Shown here: positions 8,467 to 17,206 of the stretch, piece by piece
How positions within the stretch are numbered: the first letter of the stretch is position 1
Layout: each line of letters begins with the position of its first letter
Source: an uncultured Mediterraneibacter sp.
Lineage (GTDB): Bacteria; Bacillota; Clostridia; Lachnospirales; Lachnospiraceae
Direction: 5' to 3'
Assembly (NCBI RefSeq): GCF_934330165.1
Contig: NZ_CAKRGI010000018.1
Coordinates: 1-47,779 of the forward strand
DNA: 47,779 nucleotides
The notes under the pieces: generated by a model
Databases searched by the model: none
Seen by the model: only the letters and a program-made list of their open reading frames with translations
Told to the model about the DNA's origin: nothing
Program-made: the position numbers and the translations under genes

Positions 8467-9315
8467 ATGAACAGAACAAGATCGAACAGACGAATCCTGC
8501 TTCTCTGTACTCTGCTTGTATGTCTTGTGAGTATGCTGATGATCCGGTTTTCGGCAGCAGCAGAGGAAAATGTCATACCGGAAACGAGGCAGCTTTCACG
8601 GGTGGTAGACCGTGCGGATCTTCTCAGTGAACTGGAAGAGGAAGAACTGGAAGCAAGACTGGATGAGATCAGTGAGCGGCAGCGGGCAGATGTGGTGGTT
8701 GTGACGGTGAACAGTCTGGATGGAAAGTCTGCACAGGATTATGCAGATGATTTTTATGATTATAATGGCTATGGAATTGGCACAGACAAAAGCGGTATCC
8801 TTCTGCTTGTCAGCATGGAGGCAAGAGACTGGCATATTACGACCACGGGATTCGGGATCAGAGCGATCACGGATGCTGGTCTTGATTACATATCGGATCA
8901 GTTCCTGCCTTATTTGAGTGATGGAGAATACCTGGATGCATTTGAGACTTATGCAGATCTGTGCGATGAATTTCTTACGCAGGCGAAAACCGGGAATGCA
9001 TATGACGGAGATCATATGCCTAAAGGTGCGTATCCCTGGTTGAAAAATCTGCTGATCGCACTTGGAAGTGGCGTTGTGATCGCACTGCTGATCGTGGAAG
9101 GTATGAGAAGAAGTCTGAAAAGTGTAAAAATGCAGCGTTCGGCAGAAAACTATGTCAGAGCGGGAAGTATGCAGGTGACAAGACGGCAGGATCATTTCCT
9201 GTATACCAGAACAAGCAAAAGTGCGAGGCCGAAGAACAATTCAGGATCTTCCGGATCAAGTACGCATACGTCGTCTTCAGGAACAAGCCATGGTGGCGGT
9301 GGTGGAAAATTTTAA
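8467..9315 (+). CDS. TPM-domain membrane protein (YdjH-like)
   Basis: A 282-aa protein. A signal-anchor (ILLLCTLLVCLVSMLMIRFSA) precedes a TPM domain of about 130 residues (RVVDRADLLSELEEEELEARL, ADVVVVTVNSLDGKSAQDYA, GTDKSGILLLVS). A membrane helix near LKNLLIALGSGVVIALLIV and a Ser/Gly-rich tail ending GGGGGKF follow. ATG 8467 is chosen because AGGAGGAG lies just before it; an in-frame ATG at 8440 lies inside the previous gene. TPM domains occur in repair and envelope-stress proteins; here it is the third gene of the ydjIGH-like set. Confidence 0.8.
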   Translation: MNRTRSNRRILLLCTLLVCLVSMLMIRFSAAAEENVIPETRQLSRVVDRADLLSELEEEELEARLDEISERQRADVVVVTVNSLDGKSAQDYADDFYDYNGYGIGTDKSGILLLVSMEARDWHITTTGFGIRAITDAGLDYISDQFLPYLSDGEYLDAFETYADLCDEFLTQAKTGNAYDGDHMPKGAYPWLKNLLIALGSGVVIALLIVEGMRRSLKSVKMQRSAENYVRAGSMQVTRRQDHFLYTRTSKSARPKNNSGSSGSSTHTSSSGTSHGGGGGKF

Positions 9316-9324
9316 GGGAAAAAT

Positions 9325-10050
9325 ATGAAGAAAATAGTAATTATAGAAGATGATAAAATACTCAGGGAAGAACTGGAAATCCTGTTAAACGACAGTGGAT
9401 ATCAGGCAGAGATCCTTTCTGACTTTACTGATGTGGCTGCCCAGGTCAGGCAGATCCGTCCGGATCTGGTTCTTCTTGATATCATACTGCCCGGAGCAAA
9501 CGGGCAGTATATTCTGCGTCAGATCAGGGAAAAATCGGATGTTCCTGTCATCATGCTGACCAGCAAAGACGGGGAAGTAGAAGAGATCATGAGCCGCAGC
9601 AGTGGGGCAGATGATTATGTGACAAAACCCTACAATCCAACCATCCTGCTTTTGCGGATTGAAACGATCTTACGGAGAACGGAGCAGACCGGCAGACAGT
9701 CGGAGCAAAGGGCATCTTCTGTCCGGGGAGAAAAGGCAGAGGGTGAAGCAGTTCAGGAAGAACTGCAGGATGAAGAACTCCGTCTTAACCTGCTGAGAAG
9801 TACGGTTTCTTATCACGGAGATGAAGTAGTATTATCGAAAAATGAACTGGCAATCCTGCATTGCCTGATGAGCAGGAAGGGGCAGATTGTTTCAAGGGAT
9901 GAGTTGATGGATCATCTGTGGGATATGAGCGAATTTGTTGATGATAATACACTGACAGTCAATATCAACCGTCTGAGAAAGCGTCTTGCACAGATCGGTT
10001 TGGAGAATAAGATAGAGACGAGACGGGGACAGGGGTATCTGCTATTATGA
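9325..10050 (+). CDS. OmpR-family response regulator (BceR-like)
   Basis: A 241-aa two-component regulator. The receiver domain (1-120) has the acidic pair EDD at the start, phospho-acceptor Asp in LVLLDIILPG, Thr in MLTSKDG and Lys in DDYVTKPYN. The C-terminal winged helix (about 150-240) has DELMDHLWD and DDNTLTVNINRLRKRL. It overlaps the kinase gene by four bases and precedes a BceAB-type transporter, so it probably controls a peptide-antibiotic detoxification module. A linker of about 30 residues rich in Glu and Gln is longer than usual. A matching operator lies before the ATPase gene. Confidence 0.9.
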   Translation: MKKIVIIEDDKILREELEILLNDSGYQAEILSDFTDVAAQVRQIRPDLVLLDIILPGANGQYILRQIREKSDVPVIMLTSKDGEVEEIMSRSSGADDYVTKPYNPTILLLRIETILRRTEQTGRQSEQRASSVRGEKAEGEAVQEELQDEELRLNLLRSTVSYHGDEVVLSKNELAILHCLMSRKGQIVSRDELMDHLWDMSEFVDDNTLTVNINRLRKRLAQIGLENKIETRRGQGYLLL

Positions 10051-11087
10051 GTTTAAAAAAATATTTAAAGGATCACAGGCTTCATCTTCTGCTGGGACTG
10101 CTGGCAGAGGGTGTGGCGGAGGCGGTCCTATGGTTGTTCGCAAGTCCGGTGGCACTACAGGGATTTGCTTTTTTTTGGCTGACCGGGAGTATCGGAGTGA
10201 TTTTTGGATATGATTTCCTGAGAAAAAGAAAATTCTATAAAAAAGTGGAAGAAAATCTGTCGCAGCTTGAAGAAAAATATCTGCTGACGGAATTACTGGA
10301 TGAACCGGAATTTCTGGAGGGACAGATCCTCTGCAGGGTGATCCAGGAAATGGAACATTCCATGACAGATACAGTAGAGCAGCAGATCAGGAAAAATGGA
10401 GAATTTAAACGTTATATTGAGACCTGGATCCATGAGATCAAGATTCCGATCGCAAGTACAAATCTGATTTTGTTCAATCACCGGGAAGATATGGAACGGA
10501 GAATGAAAGAGCAGATCAGAAGGATTGAGAGTTACGTGGAGCAGGTTCTGTATTATCTGCGGGGCGAAGTACCGGAGAAAGATTATTGTATCGGAGGTTA
10601 TGGCTTAAAAGAGATTGTACAGAGTACCGTCAGGGACAATAAGGACAGTCTGATCCTGAATGGCTTTTCTGTTCTGGTTGAACTGAGAGACGAGAAGGTG
10701 TATACGGATCGTAAGTGGCTTCGGTTTATGCTCGGTCAGATTTTAAGCAATGCGGTCAAATATGCCGCGGAAGACGAAAGAAAAATCGGGATTTTTACAA
10801 AAAAAGTACAGTCCTCGGAGAACAGCTCCGGAGAAGCCGGTATCTGGCTTTGGATAGAAGATAACGGAATCGGGATCACAGAAAAGGATCTGCCGAGAAT
10901 TTTTGAAAAATCATTTACAGGCGACAATGGAAGGAAAAGCAGTTCTACAGGAATGGGACTGTATATCTGCAGGAGATTATGCGAGGAACTGGGACATAAG
11001 ATTCTGGCTGAATCAGAACCGGGAAAGTATACAAGGATCGGAATTTTATTCCGGGAGAGAGAAGCGGATGTCCCTGTCGGTTTTTAA
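10047..11087 (+). CDS. Intramembrane-sensing histidine kinase (BceS-like)
   Basis: A 346-aa sensor kinase with two closely spaced N-terminal helices (LLLGLLAEGVAEAVLWLFA and GFAFFWLTGSIGVIFGYDF) and almost no extracellular loop. That is the mark of kinases that read the state of a partner transporter. The phosphorylated His lies in YIETWIHEIKIPIAS. The ATPase region has N-box (LGQILSNAVKYA), IEDNGIGI and GMGLYICRRL. ATGA overlap with the regulator gene shows coupling. It likely senses flux through the downstream ABC transporter. Confidence 0.9.
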   Translation: MSLKKYLKDHRLHLLLGLLAEGVAEAVLWLFASPVALQGFAFFWLTGSIGVIFGYDFLRKRKFYKKVEENLSQLEEKYLLTELLDEPEFLEGQILCRVIQEMEHSMTDTVEQQIRKNGEFKRYIETWIHEIKIPIASTNLILFNHREDMERRMKEQIRRIESYVEQVLYYLRGEVPEKDYCIGGYGLKEIVQSTVRDNKDSLILNGFSVLVELRDEKVYTDRKWLRFMLGQILSNAVKYAAEDERKIGIFTKKVQSSENSSGEAGIWLWIEDNGIGITEKDLPRIFEKSFTGDNGRKSSSTGMGLYICRRLCEELGHKILAESEPGKYTRIGILFREREADVPVGF

Positions 11088-11106
11088 AATCTGAAGAAAA
11101 GGGAAT

Positions 11107-11122
11107 CTTACAGAAGTGTAAG
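11107..11122. promoter_or_regulatory. BceR-type operator before the ABC transporter
   Basis: TTACA (11108-11112), four bases, TGTAA (11117-11121) exactly fits the published BceR-like pattern TNACA-N4-TGTAA. It lies about 80 bases before the ATPase start and a few bases before a weak -35 (TTGTCA at 11126-11131). It could also be read as a short hairpin, but no good T run follows. Confidence 0.65.
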
Positions 11123-11200
11123 GTTTTGTCAGCAAAATCAATGGCTCATTTTACCGGGAGAAGCTACAATGGCGGTAACAGGCAGAAAGGAGAAGATAAA

Positions 11201-11968
11201 ATGAGTGAACTTCTGAAGATGGAACATCTGGTAAAATATTATGGAAATAAAACCAGTCTGACCAAGGCATTAAATGATATTTCCCTGACTGTGGAGCAGG
11301 GAGAATTTACAGCGATCATGGGGGCTTCGGGATCAGGAAAGACGACACTTTTGAACTGCATTTCTACAATCGACCGCCCCACAGGAGGAAAGGTCTGGAT
11401 CGACGGAGTCTGCACATCGGAGTTGAAAAAGGGAGAACTTGCGGATTTCCGCAGAAACCGCCTGGGATTTATTTTTCAGGAATTTAATCTGCTGGATACA
11501 CTGACAGCTTTTGATAATATCGCACTGGCATTGCAGATCCAAAAGTGTCCGCATGATAAAATAAAAGAGAAAATAGAGGCAGTGGCACAGAAGCTCGGGA
11601 TCAGAGAAGTGCTTGAAAAGTATCCGTATCAGTTGTCAGGTGGTCAGAAGCAGAGAGTTGCCGCAGCACGGGCAATCATCACACATCCCAGCCTGATCCT
11701 TGCGGACGAGCCGACCGGAGCATTGGACAGTAAAAGTTCCAAAGACCTGCTGGAAAGTCTGAAGCTTTTAAATGAAACGGAGCATACAGCGATCCTGATG
11801 GTGACGCATGATGCCTATACAGCCAGTTATGCCCGGAGGGTTATTTTTATTAAAGACGGAAAGGTATTTCACGAACTGTTAAAAGGAACAGAAGAACGGA
11901 GAAGTTTCTTTGAACAGATCATGGATGTCATTTCACTTCTCGGAGGTGACATGAATTATGCTGATTAG
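11201..11968 (+). CDS. ABC transporter ATPase (BceA-like)
   Basis: A 255-aa ATPase with Walker A (GASGSGKTTLL), Q-loop (FIFQEFNLLD), signature (YQLSGGQKQRVAAARAI), Walker B (LILADEPTGALDS) and the H-loop (MVTHDAYTASYA). It pairs with the FtsX-type permease that overlaps its end by 11 bases. MacB/BceA-type transporters remove or release antimicrobial peptides such as bacitracin and lantibiotics from their lipid target. ATG 11201 has AAAGGAGAAG upstream; in-frame codons before it lack a ribosome site. Confidence 0.9.
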   Translation: MSELLKMEHLVKYYGNKTSLTKALNDISLTVEQGEFTAIMGASGSGKTTLLNCISTIDRPTGGKVWIDGVCTSELKKGELADFRRNRLGFIFQEFNLLDTLTAFDNIALALQIQKCPHDKIKEKIEAVAQKLGIREVLEKYPYQLSGGQKQRVAAARAIITHPSLILADEPTGALDSKSSKDLLESLKLLNETEHTAILMVTHDAYTASYARRVIFIKDGKVFHELLKGTEERRSFFEQIMDVISLLGGDMNYAD

Positions 11969-13976
11969 ACTGTCGATCAAAAATATCAGGAAAAGTATCA
12001 AAGATTATGCAATCTACTTTTTTACACTGGTACTGGGTGTCTGTATCTTTTATGTATTCAATGCGATCGAAGGGCAGTCTTCGATGCTGGAGGTGTCTAG
12101 GACAAAGTCAGATTCCATCGATCAGATGGTGTGGGCAATTTCAAGCATGAGTATTGTTGTATCCCTGATCCTTGGATTTCTGATTGTGTATGCCAACCGC
12201 TTTCTGATGAAAAAAAGAAACCGGGAATTTGGAATTTATCTGATACTTGGAATGAAAAAAGGCGATATTGCAAAGATCCTTTTCGGTGAGACGATCTTGG
12301 TCGGAGCAGTCTCGCTGACTGCAGGACTTCTTTTAGGAATCGGACTGAGCCAGTTTATGTCACTGCTGGTGGCACATATGTTTGAAGCAGATATGGGCAG
12401 ATTTGTCTTTACGGTATCCATTCCGGCGATTGGGAAGACGATTTTGTATTTCGTGATCATTTATGTGATCGTGATTCTGATGGATACAGTTCTGATTATG
12501 AAGACCAGGCTGATCGATCTGCTGTTATCGAAGAAAAAGAACGAAAAGGTCCATCTGAAAAATCCGGTCATCTGCTGTATTTTATTTGTAGCAGCGTGTA
12601 TCATGCTGGGAACAGCATATTATAATGTCACTGCCGGACAACTGGATACAGAAACTGAGGTCATGATACAGATCCTGCTTGGAATTGTGGGAACATTTCT
12701 GGTCTTTTGGTCCGTCAGTGGTGCTTTGTTTCAGATCGTGAAAAAGTGTTCCGGGATTTATTATAAAAGACTGAATTCTTTTGCTTTCAGCGAGATACGA
12801 AGCCAGGTCAATACTTCCGTGGCGGCAGGAACGATCATTTGCCTGTTGCTTTTTGCTACCATTTGTATTCTCTCCAGTGCCTTTGCCCTGAAAGATTATA
12901 AGGCGAAGCAGGTGAAGAAGGTAGCTGGAATTTCAGTCAGTATGGAAAAATGGACAACGGATGGAAAATCGGTCAGGGATGTACTGGAAAAATCAGAATT
13001 TGATTTTTCTGCCTTCCAGGACTGCCATGAATTTTATACTTATGAAACCAGGGAAGTTACCATGAAAGATCTGATGGGAAGTGCAGGGGAAGAACTGCTG
13101 AAGACGCAGCAGGGATTCGAGGAATTTCTGGATTCTGAAGTAGAACTGATTCATGAAAGTGACTACAACCGGGCAGCAGAACTGTACGGTTATAAAAAAG
13201 TCCACCTGGGAGCAGCCGGCTATGCGGTGAGTGCAACAACAGAATTTTCCAAAAAGTATTTTAACAAAGGATTAAAAGAAAAGGTCCGGCTTACGATTCA
13301 GGGACAGGTACTTGATGCAGCAGAGGAAAAATGCCAGGAAACGTATCTGATGATGTCGTATTCAGACCAGAATATGGGGGTAGTGATCGTACCGGATACA
13401 ATATCTTTTCCCAAAGAAAGCAGACATGCTTCTTATCTGCTTGCCGATTATTCCCCAAAATATGATACAAAAGAGTTCAGAAATTATATGGACAGTGATG
13501 AATTTCGATATCAGAAAGAGTTTACGGAGGATGAGCTGCTTTCTGTCAGTACGCAGTCGGAGATCTATGATGAAAGTATCGGGTCCAGTGGAGTTGTGAT
13601 TTTTGTGGCAATTTATCTTGGTCTGGTATTTATCATCAGCGGGGCAGCACTTCTTGCATTGAAAGAACTGTCCGATGCCATTGACGGAAGAGAAAAATAT
13701 CGGATTTTACAACAACTGGGAGTCAGTGAAAAAGAGCTTGGGCATACATTATTTTTACAGATGGCAGTCTTTTTTGCTTTCCCGTTGCTCCTTGCCATGA
13801 TCCATTCCATTTTTGGTATCCAGGTATGTATTGAACTGCTCAGTATTTATGATATAAAAGCAATCATTCCGGCATTGCTGATCTGTGCGGCGATGATCGT
13901 GGGAATTTATGGAGGTTATTTCCTGCTTTCATACAGAGGATGTAAAAGAATTATAATAACCAAAAGAATCCGTTGA
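11958..13976 (+). CDS. FtsX-type ABC permease (BceB-like)
   Basis: A 672-aa integral membrane protein with the BceB layout. Four helices lie in the first 200 residues, starting with YAIYFFTLVLGVCIFYVFNAI. Two more follow near CCILFVAACIMLGTAYYNV and LLGIVGTFLVFWSVSGALF, and one near TIICLLLFATICILSSAFAL. An extracellular domain of about 200 residues (about 320-530) is the expected ligand-binding region. Three helices end the protein. The phrase NREFGIYLILGMKKGDI is typical of FtsX-type coupling segments. The substrate is not evident; peptide antibiotics are the usual targets. It is the last gene of the module. Confidence 0.9.
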   Translation: MLIRLSIKNIRKSIKDYAIYFFTLVLGVCIFYVFNAIEGQSSMLEVSRTKSDSIDQMVWAISSMSIVVSLILGFLIVYANRFLMKKRNREFGIYLILGMKKGDIAKILFGETILVGAVSLTAGLLLGIGLSQFMSLLVAHMFEADMGRFVFTVSIPAIGKTILYFVIIYVIVILMDTVLIMKTRLIDLLLSKKKNEKVHLKNPVICCILFVAACIMLGTAYYNVTAGQLDTETEVMIQILLGIVGTFLVFWSVSGALFQIVKKCSGIYYKRLNSFAFSEIRSQVNTSVAAGTIICLLLFATICILSSAFALKDYKAKQVKKVAGISVSMEKWTTDGKSVRDVLEKSEFDFSAFQDCHEFYTYETREVTMKDLMGSAGEELLKTQQGFEEFLDSEVELIHESDYNRAAELYGYKKVHLGAAGYAVSATTEFSKKYFNKGLKEKVRLTIQGQVLDAAEEKCQETYLMMSYSDQNMGVVIVPDTISFPKESRHASYLLADYSPKYDTKEFRNYMDSDEFRYQKEFTEDELLSVSTQSEIYDESIGSSGVVIFVAIYLGLVFIISGAALLALKELSDAIDGREKYRILQQLGVSEKELGHTLFLQMAVFFAFPLLLAMIHSIFGIQVCIELLSIYDIKAIIPALLICAAMIVGIYGGYFLLSYRGCKRIIITKRIR

Positions 13977-14001
13977 AAATCGTTCTCATAAAATGTATAA
14001 T
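13973..14001 (+). promoter_or_regulatory. Sigma-A promoter of ddh
   Basis: TTGAAA at 13973-13978 (overlapping the permease stop) and TATAAT at 13996-14001 are 17 bases apart, about 70 bases before the ddh start. Confidence 0.7.
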
Positions 14002-14069
14002 TAAAACGTTGGGAACATGGTAAAGTGCTTCTGACAACATCTTGCAGGTGGCGTGAAAAGGAGAAAAAA

Positions 14070-15056
14070 ATGAGTATTAAGATTGGTATTTTAGGTTATG
14101 GAAATCTTGGAAAAGGCGTAGAATGTGCGATCAGACAGAATGAAGATATGGAATTGGCAGCAGTCTTTACGAGAAGAGATCCTGCAACAGTGAAGATCCT
14201 GACAGAGGGAGCAGCAGTGTGCAGAGTAGAGGATGTAGAAGCATGGAAGGACAAGATTGATGTTATGATCCTTTGTGGAGGAAGTGCGACAGATCTTCCA
14301 GAACAGACTCCGAAGTATGCAAAGCTTTTCAATGTGATCGACAGCTTTGATACACATGCAAGGATTCCTGAGCATTTTGGAAATGTAGATGCAGCAGCAA
14401 AAGAGGGCGGCAATGTAGGAATCATTTCCGTAGGCTGGGATCCGGGAATGTTCTCACTGAACAGATTATATGCCAATGCAATCCTTCCGGATGGAAAAGA
14501 TTATACATTCTGGGGAAAAGGTGTCAGCCAGGGACATTCTGATGCAATCCGCAGAGTAGAAGGTGTAAAAGATGGAAAGCAGTATACGATCCCTGTAGAG
14601 GCAGCTCTTGAGGCAGTAAGAAATGGAGAAAATCCGGAACTTACAACAAGACAGAAGCATACAAGAGAGTGTTTCGTAGTACTGGAAGAGGGAGCAGATG
14701 CTGCAAAGGTTGAAGAAGAGATCAAGACCATGCCGAACTATTTCTCCGATTATGATACAACAGTACATTTTATCAGTGAGGAAGAACTGAAGGCGAACCA
14801 CAGTGGAATCCCGCATGGTGGATTTGTACTCCGTAGCGGAAAGACAGGCTGGAATCAGGAGAACAGTCATCTGATCGAATACAGTCTGAAGTTGGATTCC
14901 AACCCGGAATTTACTTCTTCTGTACTGATTGCATATGCAAGGGCAGCATACAGACTTGCCAAAGAAGGACAGTCAGGATGCAAGACCGTTTTTGATATTG
15001 CTCCTGCATATTTAAGTGCAAAGAGTGGAGAAGAACTGAGAAAGAATCTGCTGTAA
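14070..15056 (+). CDS. ddh: meso-Diaminopimelate D-dehydrogenase
   Basis: A 328-aa NADPH-dependent enzyme that aminates tetrahydrodipicolinate to meso-diaminopimelate in one step, feeding lysine and peptidoglycan synthesis. The N-terminal Rossmann motif is GILGYGNLGKGVE. Family signatures include GWDPGMFSLNR, WGKGVSQGHSDAIRR, IPHGGFVLRSGKTG and SVLIAYARAAYRL. Length fits the family (about 320-330). The start follows AAAAGGAGAAAAAA. It is transcribed from its own promoter and ends at a strong hairpin, so it is probably monocistronic. Confidence 0.93.
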   Translation: MSIKIGILGYGNLGKGVECAIRQNEDMELAAVFTRRDPATVKILTEGAAVCRVEDVEAWKDKIDVMILCGGSATDLPEQTPKYAKLFNVIDSFDTHARIPEHFGNVDAAAKEGGNVGIISVGWDPGMFSLNRLYANAILPDGKDYTFWGKGVSQGHSDAIRRVEGVKDGKQYTIPVEAALEAVRNGENPELTTRQKHTRECFVVLEEGADAAKVEEEIKTMPNYFSDYDTTVHFISEEELKANHSGIPHGGFVLRSGKTGWNQENSHLIEYSLKLDSNPEFTSSVLIAYARAAYRLAKEGQSGCKTVFDIAPAYLSAKSGEELRKNLL

Positions 15057-15097
15057 GATTCCGTGAAAAGAAAAAGCAGACAGCCAGAGATAAGAGA

Positions 15098-15136
15098 AAA
15101 CCTGCCGGACAGAGAAAAATGTCCGGCAGGTTTTTT
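15098..15136. terminator. Bidirectional terminator between ddh and the deacetylase gene
   Basis: AACCTGCCGGAC pairs with GTCCGGCAGGTT around AGAGAAAAAT, with T6 on the plus strand and a T-rich end on the minus strand. Next to it, CCCGGCTATGCAG (15140-15152) pairs with CTGCATAGCCGGG (15174-15186), a second hairpin without a T run. Confidence 0.8.
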
Positions 15137-15215
15137 ATGCCCGGCTATGCAGGAGAAGCTGCCAGCAGCTCATCTGCATAGCCGGGGATTATCTAGGAAA
15201 CCAATGTACAGTACC

Positions 15216-16184
15216 TTAAGATTTTACAAGATCCTGAAGTGGAAGAATCTGATACCCCATTTCTTCCCATCGGGTCAGAAGTTCATCGAGGATCTGTGCA
15301 TTGGTTGCAGAGGTGCTGTGCAGAAGAACCAATGCTCCGGGATGAATCCGGTTCAGCAGTTTTTCAAATGCCTCTTCTTTGGAAGGCTGTTGATCCTGAT
15401 ACCAGTCTACATAGGCGAGACTCCAGAAAAAGCTTTTATAACCAAGTTCTTTTGCCATCTGCAGATTGGATTCACTGTATTTTCCCTGTGGAGGACGGTA
15501 GTATTTCGTCATTTCTTTTCCGGTTACATTTTTATAGGCAGTTTCTACATCCTCCAGCTCTTTCCTGAATGTATCAAGCGAGGCAATCTTTGACATATCT
15601 GGATGATGCCAGGTATGGTTTCCAACGGTATGCCCTTCGTCTGTCATACGCTGGATGAGTTCCGGTTCGGATTCTATGTAAGTGCCGACAACAAAAAAGG
15701 TCGCTTTGACCTGATGCTTTTTGAGTGCATCTAAGATGGCGGGTGTATTTCCATTTTCATACCCTGCGTCAAAAGTCAGGAAAATAACTTTTTCATCCGT
15801 ATCTTTTGCATAGTATGCGTCATATTTTTTGAGGGATTCAATGGTGGCATTTCCGGTGGGAAGCTGTCCGTCTTGCTGAAAACTAAGTCCCCAGTTTCCC
15901 TCGGAAGGTGCAGTCAGGGAGGGAATGGCACAGCTTAAAGAAGTCAGGCCGGTACTGACCGGAGTATCAGTCGAGGAAGTATCGGTTGAAGAAGGATCGG
16001 CCGGGGAAGAAACGGAGGACTCCATATTCCATGGAAAGAAGGAGAAAAAAGACGGATGGCGGGAAAGCCAGCCGATTCCTGTTCCCGCAAAATAGGAAGC
16101 AATGAGAAGGAGAAGTCCAAGTCTGACAGGAGAAAAAGCACCTTGCAAAAAATCTTTGAGCCTTGAAGAAAAAGAAGGTTTCAT
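15216..16184 (-). CDS. Polysaccharide deacetylase, PdaA-like
   Basis: A 322-aa carbohydrate esterase family 4 protein. An N-terminal membrane anchor (LGLLLLIASYFAGTGIGWL) is followed by a Ser/Thr/Pro-rich linker and the deacetylase domain from about residue 110. Motifs seen: TFDAGYENG (metal Asp and motif 1), GNHTWHHPDM (metal histidines), YRPPQGKYSE and LVLLHS. The DxGYENG form resembles PdaA, which deacetylates muramic acid before the delta-lactam forms in spore cortex. A cortex role is therefore plausible but not shown. ATG at 16184 gives the usual anchor start; upstream in-frame ATGs (to 16304) would add about 40 residues. Confidence 0.85.
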   Translation of the reverse strand: MKPSFSSRLKDFLQGAFSPVRLGLLLLIASYFAGTGIGWLSRHPSFFSFFPWNMESSVSSPADPSSTDTSSTDTPVSTGLTSLSCAIPSLTAPSEGNWGLSFQQDGQLPTGNATIESLKKYDAYYAKDTDEKVIFLTFDAGYENGNTPAILDALKKHQVKATFFVVGTYIESEPELIQRMTDEGHTVGNHTWHHPDMSKIASLDTFRKELEDVETAYKNVTGKEMTKYYRPPQGKYSESNLQMAKELGYKSFFWSLAYVDWYQDQQPSKEEAFEKLLNRIHPGALVLLHSTSATNAQILDELLTRWEEMGYQILPLQDLVKS

Positions 16185-16263
16185 CGGTTTACCCCGAAAG
16201 GTTTCATTAGTAAAAATATATGTAAAAATGGATTGCAGCATGACTGGAAAAGGCAAATTCTGC

Positions 16264-16292
16264 TTGTCTGGAGGAAAATGCAATGCTATAAT
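16264..16292 (+). promoter_or_regulatory. Promoter of the ECF S-component gene
   Basis: TTGTCT at 16264-16269 and TATAAT at 16287-16292 are 17 bases apart. The leader to the start is only about 50 bases, too short for a large riboswitch. Confidence 0.65.
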
Positions 16293-16351
16293 AAACCGAC
16301 ACATAAATGTATTGTATCTCAGGGAATGAGAACGATAACAGGAGGAGAAAA

Positions 16352-16996
16352 ATGAAGACGAAAAAGCATGATACTCGTTGGTTGGTCAGTGTTGCACTTA
16401 TGGCAGCAATCATCATTGTCCTTGCGAATACTCCGCTGGGCATGATTCAGCTTCCGGTGATCAAGGCAACAACAGTCCATATTCCGGTCATCCTTGGAGC
16501 AATCCTTTTAGGACCATCTGCCGGAGCAATTCTTGGAGGTGTATTCGGTATCTGTTCGGTTGTCAGCAATACGATGACACCGACTCTTTTATCCTTTGCA
16601 TTTTCACCGTTTATGAGTACAACCGGTATTCCGGGAGCATTCAAGGCATTATGGGTGGCGGTTGGATGCCGGATCTTACTTGGTGTCGCAGCCGGATGGT
16701 TGTGGATCTTATGCAGAAAGGTAAAGCTGAATGAAGTGATCGCACTTCCGATTGTTGGATTTGCAGGGTCTATTTTTCATACGATCATCGTAATGGGAAG
16801 TATTTACGTCTTATTTGCACAGCAGTATGCCGAGGCAAAAGAAGTAGCGATCAGTGCCGTATTTGGTCTGGTGATGGGAACGGTAATGGCATCGGGGATT
16901 CCTGAAGCAATCGCGGCAGCGATCCTGGTACTTGCCATCGGTAAAGTACTGGTAGTTGTATTTAGAAAGATGAATCTGAGTGCAGCGGGAAAATAA
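16352..16996 (+). CDS. ECF transporter substrate-binding (S) component
   Basis: A 214-aa protein with about six membrane helices and the pattern of vitamin ECF S-components: RWLVSVALMAAIIIVL at the start, then TTVHIPVILGAILLGPSAGAILGGVFG, a segment common in S-components of the pantothenate/riboflavin-like group. It would work with shared EcfA, EcfA' and EcfT, which are not in this window. Specificity cannot be read from the sequence. AGGAGGAGAAAA precedes the start. It is monocistronic, with its own promoter and terminator. Confidence 0.8.
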   Translation: MKTKKHDTRWLVSVALMAAIIIVLANTPLGMIQLPVIKATTVHIPVILGAILLGPSAGAILGGVFGICSVVSNTMTPTLLSFAFSPFMSTTGIPGAFKALWVAVGCRILLGVAAGWLWILCRKVKLNEVIALPIVGFAGSIFHTIIVMGSIYVLFAQQYAEAKEVAISAVFGLVMGTVMASGIPEAIAAAILVLAIGKVLVVVFRKMNLSAAGK

Positions 16997-17016
16997 AACT
17001 GATAAAATGAAAGTTG

Positions 17017-17063
17017 GCAGCAGACCGGGATCGATCAAAGCCCGGGGATGCTGCTTTTTCTTT
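17017..17063 (+). terminator. Terminator after the ECF S-component gene
   Basis: GCAGCA...CCGGG (17017-17029) pairs with CCCGG...TGCTGC (17041-17054) and is followed by TTTTTCTTT. Confidence 0.8.
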
Positions 17064-17206
17064 AAAAATCCAGGAATCTCTATGCTTTAGTGGGAAAAGG
17101 TGCTAAAATCTATAAGAATAGGGAAATGGATTTCGAAAAAGTTGGAGTTAATTACCCGGAGCAGTTCCACCGGATCAGCCGGACGGACAGAAGGAGAAAA
17201 AAGAAA

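Noticed and set aside
16193..16351. Riboswitch before the ECF S-component gene
   Set aside because: The promoter lies only about 60 bases before the start, leaving no room for a known vitamin riboswitch.
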